A stretch of 64,000 nt of DNA from Embleya scabrispora DSM 41855 (GTDB taxonomy: Bacteria; Actinomycetota; Actinomycetes; Streptomycetales; Streptomycetaceae): NCBI RefSeq assembly GCF_000372745.1, contig NZ_KB889664.1, forward strand, positions 62,001-126,000, read 5' to 3'. This document shows, one piece after another, positions 1 through 7,829 of this stretch. The notes below the pieces were generated by a model. That model had not been told where the DNA came from. It made no database searches and was given only the letters and a program-made list of their open reading frames with translations. The translations under genes and the position numbers were made by a program. Numbering within the stretch: position 1 is the stretch's first letter; each line of letters opens with the position of its first letter.

Positions 1-1
1 G

Positions 2-1312
2 GGCGGACCGGGCAACTCCGGCGTCGACTTCGTCCGCGGCAACCACGCCGCGCTGCCCGCCGAACTGCGAGACCGATTCGACGTGTTCGGCTTCGACGCA
101 CGCGGGATCGCGCGCAGTGCGCCGTACGAGTGCTGGGACGACGCCCGCTACACCGCGGAGATCGCACAGTCGCCGGGACACCCGGGCCCCGACGGGTACC
201 AACGGGCGGTGTCCACCGCGCGCGACTTCGACGCCGCCTGCGCGGCCAAGGCCGGCGACGTGCTGCCCTTCATGGGCACCGACTACGTCGCCCGCGACCT
301 GGACCTGCTGCGCCAGGCATTGGGGGAGCGCCGGCTCTCCTTCTACGGACGCTCGTTCGGCAGCTTCGTCGGCACCGTCTACGCCGACCGCTATCCGGGA
401 CGAGTCCGTGCCATGGTGCTCGACGGCGCCTACGACCCGGTGCACTACGCAAGCCGCCCCTACGAATACGACCGGCCGCAGTACCTTGCCCTGGACGGCG
501 CGATGGGCCGCTTCCTCGACTGGTGCGGCACCGATCCGACCGGCTGTGGATTCGGCGGCGGCGACGCGCGTGGCGCGTTCGACCGCCTGATCGACGCACT
601 CGACGCCCATCCGGTCCCCACCCCCTCCGGAGCCCTCGCCAACGGCTACACCCTGGCCTATCGCCTGATGTTCAACATCAACGAGGGCAAGGCGGTGTGG
701 CCCGCGTTCGGGGCGGCGCTGCGCCAGGCGGAACTGCGCGACGGCACCGCGTTCCTGCTCCGGCCGCCGTCACCGGCGAGCTTCGACTTCCTCACCGCGA
801 ACATCGCCGTCGAGTGCGTCGACCGCGTCTACCCGAAGGACATGGCCCGGCTGGAGCGCAACGTGCGCGCCAATGTGCGCGACGCGCCGCTGCTCGGTCC
901 GGCCGTCGGATTCGGCCCGCCCACCTACGACCACAACCACGCCCCGGCCTGCGTGCAGTGGACCGGCGAGCGGGTCAGCCGGCACCAGGGCTCGTACCGG
1001 GCGTATGGTTCGGCGCCCATCCTGGTCCTGGGCACCACCGGTGATCCGGACACCCCGTATCGGGACGCGGTCGCGCTGGCCGAACGATTGGACAACGGTC
1101 GGCTGCTCACCTTTCGCGCCGAGGGGCACACCGCGTTCGGTCGCAGTGCCTGTGCCAAGGCGGCGGCGACGGCCTACCTGACCGACCTGAACCTGCCGCC
1201 GCGAGGCACGGTCTGCGCCGACGAGGCGGATCCGACCACCGCGCCGGCCGTGGCCCGCTCGGCGCGCGTCCCCGGCCCCGGCGCCGACGAAGGGTTCGAC
1301 CGGATCGGCTGA
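2..1312 (+). CDS. Secreted tripeptidyl-aminopeptidase-like alpha/beta hydrolase, 5' end outside window
   Basis: The reading frame is already open at base 2 (GGPGNSG oxyanion-region motif), so the N-terminus and any signal peptide lie outside the window; 436 residues are visible. The nucleophile elbow reads GRSFGS (serine near base 350), the acid is probably in GTTGDPDTPY, and the catalytic histidine is in EGHTAFGRSAC near the end. This order, with a cysteine-rich lid and a C-terminal TAP-like domain, is that of the Streptomyces SlpD/SlpE and tripeptidyl aminopeptidase family (peptidase S33), exported enzymes that remove short peptides from protein N-termini. The gene at 54071-55729 belongs to the same family. 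The exact substrate cannot be read from sequence. No strong terminator is seen before msrA. Confidence 0.88.
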   Translation, partial: GGPGNSGVDFVRGNHAALPAELRDRFDVFGFDARGIARSAPYECWDDARYTAEIAQSPGHPGPDGYQRAVSTARDFDAACAAKAGDVLPFMGTDYVARDLDLLRQALGERRLSFYGRSFGSFVGTVYADRYPGRVRAMVLDGAYDPVHYASRPYEYDRPQYLALDGAMGRFLDWCGTDPTGCGFGGGDARGAFDRLIDALDAHPVPTPSGALANGYTLAYRLMFNINEGKAVWPAFGAALRQAELRDGTAFLLRPPSPASFDFLTANIAVECVDRVYPKDMARLERNVRANVRDAPLLGPAVGFGPPTYDHNHAPACVQWTGERVSRHQGSYRAYGSAPILVLGTTGDPDTPYRDAVALAERLDNGRLLTFRAEGHTAFGRSACAKAAATAYLTDLNLPPRGTVCADEADPTTAPAVARSARVPGPGADEGFDRIG

Positions 1313-1502
1313 CCGGCCCGCCGACCGCCGGGGCGCGGGTGGCGCGCCGGGCCGCGCACCTCGGACCCGCGCCGGGTCGGCGGGTGCGGGCATCGACAGG
1401 GCGGCGGGACGCGAACCCCGGCTTCGCGGTCGGCGGGAACACCCGTGCCGCGCCGCTTGTTCTCTTGCCGGGTGAGCAGGCGAACCAGTCAGGAGTTGTG
1501 AC

Positions 1503-2015
1503 ATGAGTGCACAGGTGGAGAAGGCGGTTCTGGCCGGCGGATGTTTCTGGGGGATGCAGGACCTGATCCGCAAGCAACCGGGTGTCACGGCCACCAGGGT
1601 CGGCTACTCGGGTGGTGACGTGCCGAACGCGACGTACCGCAACCACGGCGACCATGCCGAGGCGATCGAGATCCTCTTCGATCCGTCGGTCACGACCTAC
1701 CGCGACGTCCTGGAGTTCTTCTTCCAGATCCACGACCCGACCACGCGGGACCGCCAAGGCAACGACATGGGCCGGAGCTACCGCTCGGCGATCTACTACG
1801 CCGACGAGCAGCAGCGCGCGACGGCCGTCGAGACCATCGCCGACGTGCGGGCCAGCGGCCTGTGGCCGGGCGACGTGGTGACCGAGTTGGAGCCGCTGGG
1901 CGACTTCTGGCAGGCCGAGCCCGAGCACCAGGACTACCTGGAGCGCTACCCGCACGGCTACACCTGCCACTTCCCACGCCCCGGCTGGAAGCTGCCGCGC
2001 CGCGCCGGCGCCTGA
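1503..2015 (+). CDS. msrA: Peptide-methionine (S)-S-oxide reductase
   Basis: The 170-residue product has the MsrA active-site motif GCFWG at residues 13-17, with the catalytic cysteine directly after an AGG segment, and the conserved ending of an [18 protein letters not shown]-type region. It reduces methionine-S-sulfoxide in oxidised proteins or as free amino acid, in the cytoplasm, using thioredoxin-type reductants. The ATG is preceded by AGGAG at a normal distance. The gene stands alone and ends at a strong hairpin (2028-2066). Length and motifs are ordinary for the family. Confidence 0.95.
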   Translation: MSAQVEKAVLAGGCFWGMQDLIRKQPGVTATRVGYSGGDVPNATYRNHGDHAEAIEILFDPSVTTYRDVLEFFFQIHDPTTRDRQGNDMGRSYRSAIYYADEQQRATAVETIADVRASGLWPGDVVTELEPLGDFWQAEPEHQDYLERYPHGYTCHFPRPGWKLPRRAGA

Positions 2016-2027
2016 CCGCAACCCGCC

Positions 2028-2066
2028 GCGCCCCGCACCGGATCCCGCGGATCCGGTGCGGGGCGC
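2028..2066. terminator. Rho-independent-type hairpin after msrA
   Basis: There is a perfect inverted repeat with 18-bp arms (2028-2045 and 2049-2066) and a 3-nt loop, 13 bases after the msrA stop. No T tract follows, as is common for actinomycete terminators. It separates msrA from the two-component genes. Confidence 0.8.
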
Positions 2067-2181
2067 CGCCGGGTCCGGACCGGCCGGGTGGAACTGCGGG
2101 CCGTCCGGCCGCGTCCCCCACCGCGGATCGACGTAGAGTCTCCCCACCTCCGGGGGGCCGGCGAACGCGGGACGGCACACG

Positions 2182-2946
2182 ATGACCACGACTCCAGGAA
2201 TCGACGACGAGGGGCGGGGCCGGGACGCGGGCGAGCCGCCGCGCATTCTCGTCGTCGACGACGACCCCGCCATTCGCCGCGCCCTCGAACGCGGCCTGCG
2301 CCTGGCCGGCTATCGGGTGCTGCTCGCCTCCGACGGCGCCGCGGCCCTCGCCGTGATCGGCACCGCCGAGCACCCCACACCCCGCGCGCCGCACGTGATC
2401 GTCCTGGACGTGGCCATGCCCGGCTGCTCCGGCATCGAGGTCTGCGCCACGCTGCGCGCCCGAGGTATCGAGACGCCGGTCCTGATGTTGTCCGCCCGGG
2501 ACGAGACGGCCGACCGGATCACCGGCCTGGAATCGGGCGCTGACGACTACCTCGTCAAACCGTTCGACCTGCGCGAACTCGAACTCCGCCTGCGAGCCCT
2601 GCTGCGCCGCCGACCGCCGACCGCGCCGGGCGACGCCGTGCTCCGGGCGGGCCCGCTCGTCCTGGACGCCGCCGCGCACCTGGCCACCAACGACGGCGAG
2701 CCGGTGAACCTGACCAGGCGCGAGTTCGCCCTGCTGGACGTGTTCGTGCGCAACGCCGGCCAGGTGCTGACCCGCGATCAACTGCTGGCTCGGGTCTGGG
2801 GCTACGACTTCGAGGTCCGCACCGACGTGGTCGACACCTTCGTCAGCTACCTGCGCCGCAAGCTGGAGGCCGGCGGCCGACCGCGTCTCCTGCACACCGT
2901 GCGCGGGGTCGGCTTCGTCCTGCGGGTGCCGGACGGCCGTGGATGA
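2182..2946 (+). CDS. OmpR/PhoB-family response regulator
   Basis: The 254-residue protein has an N-terminal receiver domain (about residues 20-135) with the acidic pocket VVDDD, phospho-acceptor Asp76 in VLDVAMPG and the conserved Lys126 in LVKPF. A C-terminal winged-helix DNA-binding domain (about 150-250) follows, with the usual LTRREFALL and RTVDTFVSYLRRKL-like segments (here RTDVVDTFVSYLRRKL). It overlaps the histidine kinase start by four bases (ATGA), so the pair is translationally coupled. An array of 11-bp direct repeats at 5010-5039, two genes on, is a plausible binding site. The residue 1-20 extension is not conserved in the family. A weak ribosome site precedes the ATG; no better start is seen. 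Confidence 0.93.
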   Translation: MTTTPGIDDEGRGRDAGEPPRILVVDDDPAIRRALERGLRLAGYRVLLASDGAAALAVIGTAEHPTPRAPHVIVLDVAMPGCSGIEVCATLRARGIETPVLMLSARDETADRITGLESGADDYLVKPFDLRELELRLRALLRRRPPTAPGDAVLRAGPLVLDAAAHLATNDGEPVNLTRREFALLDVFVRNAGQVLTRDQLLARVWGYDFEVRTDVVDTFVSYLRRKLEAGGRPRLLHTVRGVGFVLRVPDGRG

Positions 2947-4463
2947 CCCTCTCCGAGGAGTGGTCGGCCACCGCGCGCCGCCGACCGACCATGCGGCTGT
3001 CCACCCGGATCGCGCTGGCCGTGGGTGTGCTCGTCCCGCTCCTGGTGATCGCCGCCGGAACCATGGTCGTGCGCTGGGTCACCGCCGACGTGACCCACCG
3101 TCAGGACGTGGCCCTGCGGCAGCGCGCCGACCACCTCGCACCCGACGGGCGGGCGCTGCTGCGCGCCGTGGAGAACGATCGGACGAACGCGGTCCGCGCC
3201 CGGGAGAACAAGCTGTTCGACGGCGCGCTCGATCTTGGCGTGCGGGTCGAACTGCCCGGCGGACCGGTGTCCGCGGGACCGCAACCGCCGCCGGACGTGC
3301 CGCTGCCGGACCCCCGGCACCGCGGTCCGGTCACGGTCCGCGCCGACGGCAAGGCATGGCGCGTGGTCACCCGCCCGCTCGGCGCCGCCCGCGGCGGCGC
3401 GGGCACCCTGCGGGTGTTCCAGCCGACCACCGAGACCGACGAGCGGACCGCGCTGCTGCGTCGGCGCGTGCTCGTCGTCGCCGCGTTCGCCGTACCGATC
3501 TCGGCGCTGGCCGGCCTCGCCGTCGGCGCCGGCGCGACCCGCTCGTTGCGCGCGCTGCGTCGGCGCGCGGCCGCGATCGAGCCGGACGACGACGCGCGCC
3601 CGGACGTACACCTGCCGTCCGCTGTGGCCGAGGTGGACGATCTCGGTCGCACGCTCGCGGCGGTGCTCGGTCGCTACGACGCGCAGACCGCCCGCACCCG
3701 CGAAGCACTGGAGACGGCACGCGCGTTCGCCGCGACGGTGGACCACGAACTGCGCGGGCCGCTCACCGGCATCCGCACCGACCTGGACGTGCTCGCGGCG
3801 TATCCCGACCTCGCGCCGGCGGAGCGCGCCGAGGTCCTCGGCGACCTCATGGCCGGGCAGGAGCGCATCCTTTCCCTGCTCGCGTCGCTGCGCGCGCTCG
3901 CCCAGGGGGACCTGGCCGACGGGCAGGGCTTCGAGCGGGTCGACTTGGGCGAGCTGGCGCACGAGGCGGCCCGTGACGCGCGGATGCGGCATCCGGGCGC
4001 GGACGTGGCGGTGTGCGCACCGCAGGAGATCCGGGTGGACGGCCTGCGGCCGGGGCTGCGGTTGCTCCTGGACAACCTGATCGGCAACGCCCTCGTGCAC
4101 GGACGCGGGCCGGACCGTGGGGCCTCGATCCGCATCGGTGTCGACGCCGACGCCGCCGGCGGGGCCCGGATCCGGGTGGACGACGACGGCCCGGGGATAC
4201 CCGTCGAGCGGCGTGAGCAGGTGTTCGAGCGCTTCCGCCGCGGCCCGGACAGCCCGGGGGCGGGCCTGGGCCTGACCCTGGTCGCCCAGCAGGTGGCGCT
4301 GCACCGGGGACAGGTCGCCATCGGCACCGCGCCGCCCGGACCCGGCACCCGCGTCGAGGTACTGCTGCCGATGCGGCACCCGGCCGAGCCGACGGACGGC
4401 CCCGGGGAAATCCGACACGACTGGCTGACCCGCGAACCGACGGAATCCGCCCCACCGGGTTGA
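2943..4463 (+). CDS. Membrane sensor histidine kinase
   Basis: This 506-residue protein is the partner of the overlapping regulator gene. Two membrane segments (about residues 21-45 and 172-195) flank an extracytoplasmic sensor region of ~125 residues. A HAMP-like linker, a phospho-acceptor region with HELRGPL, an N box (DNLIGNALVHG), a G1 box (DDDGPGIP) and a G2 box (GAGLGLTL) follow, so the ATPase core is complete. The last ~20 codons, after the expected end of the catalytic domain, are made from the first copy of a ~95-bp tandem repeat that continues downstream, so the C-terminal tail (from about GEIRHDW) looks like read-through into repeat DNA. The signal sensed is unknown. Confidence 0.93.
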   Translation: MTLSEEWSATARRRPTMRLSTRIALAVGVLVPLLVIAAGTMVVRWVTADVTHRQDVALRQRADHLAPDGRALLRAVENDRTNAVRARENKLFDGALDLGVRVELPGGPVSAGPQPPPDVPLPDPRHRGPVTVRADGKAWRVVTRPLGAARGGAGTLRVFQPTTETDERTALLRRRVLVVAAFAVPISALAGLAVGAGATRSLRALRRRAAAIEPDDDARPDVHLPSAVAEVDDLGRTLAAVLGRYDAQTARTREALETARAFAATVDHELRGPLTGIRTDLDVLAAYPDLAPAERAEVLGDLMAGQERILSLLASLRALAQGDLADGQGFERVDLGELAHEAARDARMRHPGADVAVCAPQEIRVDGLRPGLRLLLDNLIGNALVHGRGPDRGASIRIGVDADAAGGARIRVDDDGPGIPVERREQVFERFRRGPDSPGAGLGLTLVAQQVALHRGQVAIGTAPPGPGTRVEVLLPMRHPAEPTDGPGEIRHDWLTREPTESAPPG

Positions 4464-4730
4464 CCGGACGTGGGAGCGGCCGGGTAGGCGGGCGGGCCTG
4501 GGGGATCCGGTTGCGACTGGATGACCCGTGAATCGGCGGATTCCGCCTTACGGGGTTGATCGGGCGTGGGGCGGCCGAGTCGGCGTGCGGGCCAGGGGAA
4601 TCCCGTACGACCGGCTGACCGGCGAGCCGGCGGGATCCGCCCCGCAGGGGTGACCGGACGTGGGGGCGGCCGAGTCGGCGTGCCCGGGGGCGGAAACCGC
4701 CCGCAGGGGCGACCGGGCCTGGGCCGGCCG
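4404..4730. repeat. Tandem array of ~95-bp imperfect repeats
   Basis: Three near-full copies begin at about 4404, 4500 and 4594, and a shorter fourth copy begins near 4690. The landmark GACTGG/GACCGG lies at 4419, 4515 and 4609, giving periods of 96 and 94. Each copy has a GGGGAATCC-like start, the landmark, a GGATCCGCC-like block and then GACCGGACGTGGG-type and CGGCCGAGTCGGCG-type blocks. Copy 1 overlaps the 3' end of the histidine kinase gene. No protein-coding reason for the repeat is apparent. Confidence 0.8.
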
Positions 4731-5009
4731 AGCGGCCGACGCTGCGGCGGGCCCCGACGCGGCATTGTGCGGGTCCCGCCTCGGGCGCCGCCCCGCCTCG
4801 GTCTTCGCCCCACGTCCCGCCGACCCTCCGCCGGCTCCGTCCCGGCGCGACCCTCTTCGCCGGCTCTGTCCCGGCCCCGCCTCGACCCCCGGTCCCGCCT
4901 CGACCCCCGGCCCCGCCCGGGCCCAACCGACCCTCGCCGGCCCCGCCGGTCCCCGTCTCCGGTACCGGATCGGGTGCCTGCACCAGCCGCTGGGGTCGGG
5001 GTCACAAGA
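4731..5009. other. C-rich low-complexity intergenic stretch
   Basis: The plus strand is dominated by CCCCG, CCTCG and CCGG runs, including two close copies of a CCCGCCTCGACCCCCGG motif around 4880-4920. No convincing gene, ribosome site or promoter is seen. The long open frames here have no recognisable protein features and probably reflect base composition. Confidence 0.5.
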
Positions 5010-5056
5010 AGCCCACAGACAGCCCACAGGAAGCCCACATGACAGGGTCCTACCGT
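5010..5056 (+). promoter_or_regulatory. 11-bp direct-repeat operator with promoter for the exported-protein genes
   Basis: AGCCCACA occurs at 5010-5017, 5021-5028 and 5032-5039, a spacing of 11 bp, or one helical turn. A TACCGT -10-like element sits at 5051-5056, so the third repeat covers the expected -35 position. Direct repeats on one DNA face overlapping -35 are typical of activation by OmpR-family regulators. The adjacent OmpR-type regulator is therefore the natural candidate, which is inference. Confidence 0.5.
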
Positions 5057-5111
5057 CGCGGCACGCCACCCCGCAGTGGGGCGGTGAACCGTGAAACTCG
5101 GGAGAACCACC

Positions 5112-5519
5112 ATGTCTCGCCGTAGCACGACCGCACCCAAACGATTCGCGACGCTCGGCGCCCTCGCGGCCCTGACGACGATCGCGGCCCTGGCCGCGGC
5201 ACCCGCCGCGCAGGCCGGCGCCATGCCCGGCGCCGACAAGCACAAGCCGGCCATCTGCAAGCGCGTTCCCGCCATCGACACCCGACTGGGCAAGGCGATC
5301 GACCGGCTGAACGGCGGCGCCGCCGTGAAGGGGTCCATCGCCCACCTCCAGGAGCGGATCGCCACCGCGGACAAGCTGAACCGCCCGGCGGTGAAGACCT
5401 ACCTGAACGACAAGTTGACCACCCGGCAGCGTCTGCTGCCCGAACTCCAGAAGCGTCGGACCGACCTGGCGAACGTGAAGACCTGGTGCGACACGCAGCA
5501 GCCCGCCGCAGGCAAGTGA
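5112..5519 (+). CDS. Small secreted protein of unknown function
   Basis: The product has 135 residues. The ATG at 5112 is chosen over the GTG at 5091 because GGGAGA lies just upstream and because it gives a clean signal peptide: RR near the N-terminus, a hydrophobic stretch to residue 30, and an AQA-G cleavage site after residue 35. The mature part is basic, predicted helical, and has two cysteines (PAICKRVP and VKTWCDTQ) near its ends that could form a disulfide. It contains leucine-rich helical segments such as LNDKLTTRQRLLPELQKRR. I recognise no known domain. The next gene overlaps its stop. The position behind a two-component system and an 11-bp repeat suggests it is an output gene of that system. 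Confidence 0.75.
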   Translation: MSRRSTTAPKRFATLGALAALTTIAALAAAPAAQAGAMPGADKHKPAICKRVPAIDTRLGKAIDRLNGGAAVKGSIAHLQERIATADKLNRPAVKTYLNDKLTTRQRLLPELQKRRTDLANVKTWCDTQQPAAGK

Positions 5520-5755
5520 CCGGTACACGCCGCCGCCGGGCCGCCGCCGTCCTGGTCGCGGCCCTCGCCTTCGGCCCCGCGCTGACCGCATGCGACGGAT
5601 CGCACGACGACAACGGCGGTGGCCCGGCTCCGGCGGGCACCCGGGCGGCTCCCGGCGGCCTGCCGTCGGATCCGGCGTCGATCGTCGACGAGGCGGAGAA
5701 GGCAGCGGACCGAGCGGACCAGGACGCGGAGGCGCCCGAGACGCCGCCGGGCTGA
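5516..5755 (+). CDS. Small putative lipoprotein
   Basis: The GTG at 5516 overlaps the previous stop (GTGA), so the 79-residue product is probably co-translated with the secreted protein. It starts with a basic RRRR segment and a hydrophobic stretch ending in the lipobox LTAC, so Cys25 would be lipid-modified. The rest is low-complexity and acidic (Gly/Pro/Ala, then DEAEKAADRADQD), as in surface linkers. No enzymatic motif is seen. Function is unknown; because the lipobox fits and the overlap is exact, the gene itself is likely real. Confidence 0.6.
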   Translation: MTGTRRRRAAAVLVAALAFGPALTACDGSHDDNGGGPAPAGTRAAPGGLPSDPASIVDEAEKAADRADQDAEAPETPPG

Positions 5756-5761
5756 CCCGGA

Positions 5762-5796
5762 CCGGCGAGCCGCGCCCGCGGTGGGCGGCTCGCCGG
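5762..5796. terminator. Bidirectional terminator hairpin
   Basis: Perfect 11-bp arms (5762-5772 and 5786-5796) lie between the convergent ends of the lipoprotein gene and the GNAT gene, with a GC-rich loop that has partial pairing of its own. It can serve both directions. Confidence 0.7.
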
Positions 5797-5807
5797 CACC
5801 GCCTCGC

Positions 5808-6524
5808 CTACCCGGCGACCGCCGATTCGACGGGCTCACCGGCCGGGACCCGCACCGCCACGAACCACGGCGTGCGTCGCAGTCGAAAGCCCAGCGACTC
5901 GTACAGCCGGATCGCGGTCACGTTCTCGGCCGCCGCGTGCAGGAACGGCGTCTCGCCGCGGGCGGTGATGCCGGCCACCAACGCCAGGACCAGACGACTC
6001 GCCAAACCGTGCCCGCGCCACGCCGGATCGGTGCACACCGCGCTGATCTCGGTCCAGCCGGGCGGATGCAGTCGTTCCCCGGCCATCGCTATCAGCGCAC
6101 CGTCGCGGCGAACCCCGAGGTAGGTGCCCAGTTCGATGGTCCGGGGCAGGAACGGGCCCGGTCGGGTACGCGCGACCAGGTCGAGCATCTCGGGCACATC
6201 GGCGGCGGCGAGCCGAACCAGCGAGTCGTCCGGCCGCCCGGCGACCGCATCGCCCAGCATCTGCACCCCGCCGATGCGCATCACCACCTCCCACGGCGCG
6301 GGCGGGCGCAACGCGTCGCCGTCGGCGAGCGGCAGGACCGCGCCCGGACCCGCCAGCGCGGCCAGGTCCGCCCAGTCCGTTGGGCCGGGATCGTCCGGTA
6401 GGGCGGCGAACGGCGCCACATCGGGGAGGTAGCGCACGACCCGGCCCCTGTGTTCGGCCAGCCCCGCGTGTGGGCCGGTCAGGGACGAATAGGCTACGTT
6501 GTCCAGCACGCGCACGTCGTTCAT
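5808..6524 (-). CDS. GNAT-family N-acetyltransferase (FR47-like)
   Basis: The 238-residue protein has its acetyl-CoA-binding half at the C-terminus. ISAVCTDPAWRGHGLASRL contains the (R/Q)xxGxG/A signature of motif A, followed by LHAAAENVTAIRLYESLGF, the typical GNAT motif B with the YESLGF ending. The first ~110 residues are less conserved. The ATG at 6524 is chosen because upstream codons have no homology-like character; the frame stays open to 6755. The acetyl acceptor is unknown. A cysteine-type leader peptide (6768-6863) lies upstream on the same strand, so expression may respond to cysteine or sulfur supply, but that link is only positional. Confidence 0.82.
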   Translation of the reverse strand: MNDVRVLDNVAYSSLTGPHAGLAEHRGRVVRYLPDVAPFAALPDDPGPTDWADLAALAGPGAVLPLADGDALRPPAPWEVVMRIGGVQMLGDAVAGRPDDSLVRLAAADVPEMLDLVARTRPGPFLPRTIELGTYLGVRRDGALIAMAGERLHPPGWTEISAVCTDPAWRGHGLASRLVLALVAGITARGETPFLHAAAENVTAIRLYESLGFRLRRTPWFVAVRVPAGEPVESAVAG

Positions 6525-6767
6525 GCCGTGCCGGCCGTCACTCGGGATGGGGACATCGTCGATCCACTCCGCTCTGCTGTCGGCTGAAGGAGGGCGGCCG
6601 GACGAGTGCCGACGCGCCGAACTCGGCGGCGTCACACCGCGCTTCCCGCCCTGCCGAAAAAGGTCGCCGCGCACGCGGCCGGCCGAGCGAACCGATCGGG
6701 CCGGTCTCCTCGACCGGTTCCGGACGGCGCGATCGACGGCGCGGTCACCCGGCATCGGCCGGACGGC

Positions 6768-6863
6768 TCAGGACGAGCCGGGCAGCGCGGATAGACACGC
6801 GGCACTGCTCACCCGTAGCAGGTCGATGTGCCTGCGGGTCGCCAACCGGATCCGAGCCTGCAT
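6768..6863 (-). CDS. Putative cysteine-attenuation leader peptide (31 residues)
   Basis: A 31-codon ORF starting at ATG 6863 contains ATRRHIDLLRVSSAACL, a close match to the R-H-(I/V)-D-L-x-R-x-(A/S)-S-A-x-C signature of the short ORFs annotated as putative leader peptides upstream of sulfur-assimilation genes in Streptomyces. In the accepted model, ribosome stalling at the Cys codon near the end couples expression of the following gene to cysteinyl-tRNA level. The ribosome site is weak. The next gene on this strand is the GNAT at 6524, 243 bp on; no classic sulfur gene follows, so the leader may control the GNAT or may have lost its original target. Confidence 0.7.
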   Translation of the reverse strand: MQARIRLATRRHIDLLRVSSAACLSALPGSS

Positions 6864-7242
6864 GATCGGCAGGTTACGAGCTGGATCGCGCCCCGTCAAA
6901 GGGTGTCCACGGCTCGACGCATCCACACCACCCATCCGCCGGCCGGTCGGATCCGCCCCTTCGGGGCGCCGGTCACGGCGGCGGTAAAGCGCCTGTCCCG
7001 ACCGGCTGTTGCCGCCCCGCGGGTCGATGGACAAGAGCCCGCGGGCTGCGTTAGCGTCGCGACGTCGGCCGGGATCGGTCGTCGCAGCAGTACGTGTCAC
7101 GAGTGCCAACGTTCAGCCCCGGCTTGTTGGTCGGCAACCCTCCTCCGCGACGGGGTGCCCCGGGTGAGGACACGGCCGCGCGTCTTTCGCGTGGCAACGC
7201 GGGGCCCGCCTCGACGGGCCCAGGGGGCAAGGGGACGATGTC
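6864..7242. other. Divergent intergenic region between two leader-peptide ORFs
   Basis: The stretch separates the leftward leader (start 6863) from the rightward leader (start 7243) and must hold both promoters. A small hairpin with 7-bp arms (about 7202-7221, GGGCCCG/CGGGCCC) precedes the rightward leader. No convincing -35/-10 pair and no other gene were found. Confidence 0.4.
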
Positions 7243-7413
7243 ATGAGCAGGTGTGTGAACGCGGTGTGGCACCGCGCCGCCGCACCCGCCGTGCCGACCC
7301 GGGCCGCCCACCGGACGAACACCTCCGGACGGAACCCGAGTTCGCCCCGGACCCGACTGACCCGGCGGCTGTTCATCGACCTGCGTCGCTCCGCCGGCTC
7401 CCTGTGTCGCTGA
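7243..7413 (+). CDS. Putative cysteine-attenuation leader peptide upstream of LLM monooxygenases (56 residues)
   Basis: The ORF from ATG 7243 ends in LTRRLFIDLRRSAGSLCR just before its stop, matching the conserved tail of actinomycete sulfur-gene leader peptides (basic run, (H/F)IDL, R, S/A-rich, Cys as second-last codon). AAGGGG lies at 7229-7234, at a good distance from the ATG. Known members are usually 20-40 residues, so the first ~35 codons are either a divergent extension or the true start is internal (GTG at 7291). The downstream genes encode two LLM flavin monooxygenases, of the type used to release sulfur from organosulfur compounds, which fits the model. Confidence 0.65.
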   Translation: MSRCVNAVWHRAAAPAVPTRAAHRTNTSGRNPSSPRTRLTRRLFIDLRRSAGSLCR

Positions 7414-7829
7414 CCCACTAGCACCCACCACCCGGGCGAACCGCGGCCGAAGCACGGCACCGCGCGCCCGCGGTCGCGTCGTCATGCCGGTCCACCGGCG
7501 AGCCGCGCCCGGTGCGCGCTCCCGCGGCGATTTCGTCGCTCCGGTCGAACCGGTCCCGGGCTCCGCCGAGTTCACCGCCCCACGCAGCACCCGGGAACCG
7601 GCACCCGTCCGTCGCTCGCCCACCCCAATCGACACCCGACCGGCCCGGGCCGGCGGACGCCGGCTCGCATCCGACGACGAACGACGTCCGCCGTGCCGTG
7701 ACGCCCGCCCGTCTTGCCCGCGACCGAGCCTGCCCCACCGACCACACGCGCCTCACTCGTCGAACCCCGAACCCGCGACCCCGAACCCGCGACCTCGAAC
7801 CCGCGCCCCACCGAAAGCGAGACCCACCC
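7414..7829 (+). promoter_or_regulatory. Untranslated region between leader peptide and LLM genes
   Basis: The 416 bp between the leader stop and the first monooxygenase contains no supported gene. By position it is where a terminator/antiterminator switch would sit. I did not find one clear hairpin; several GC-rich inverted repeats are possible, so a folding calculation is needed. Confidence 0.35.
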
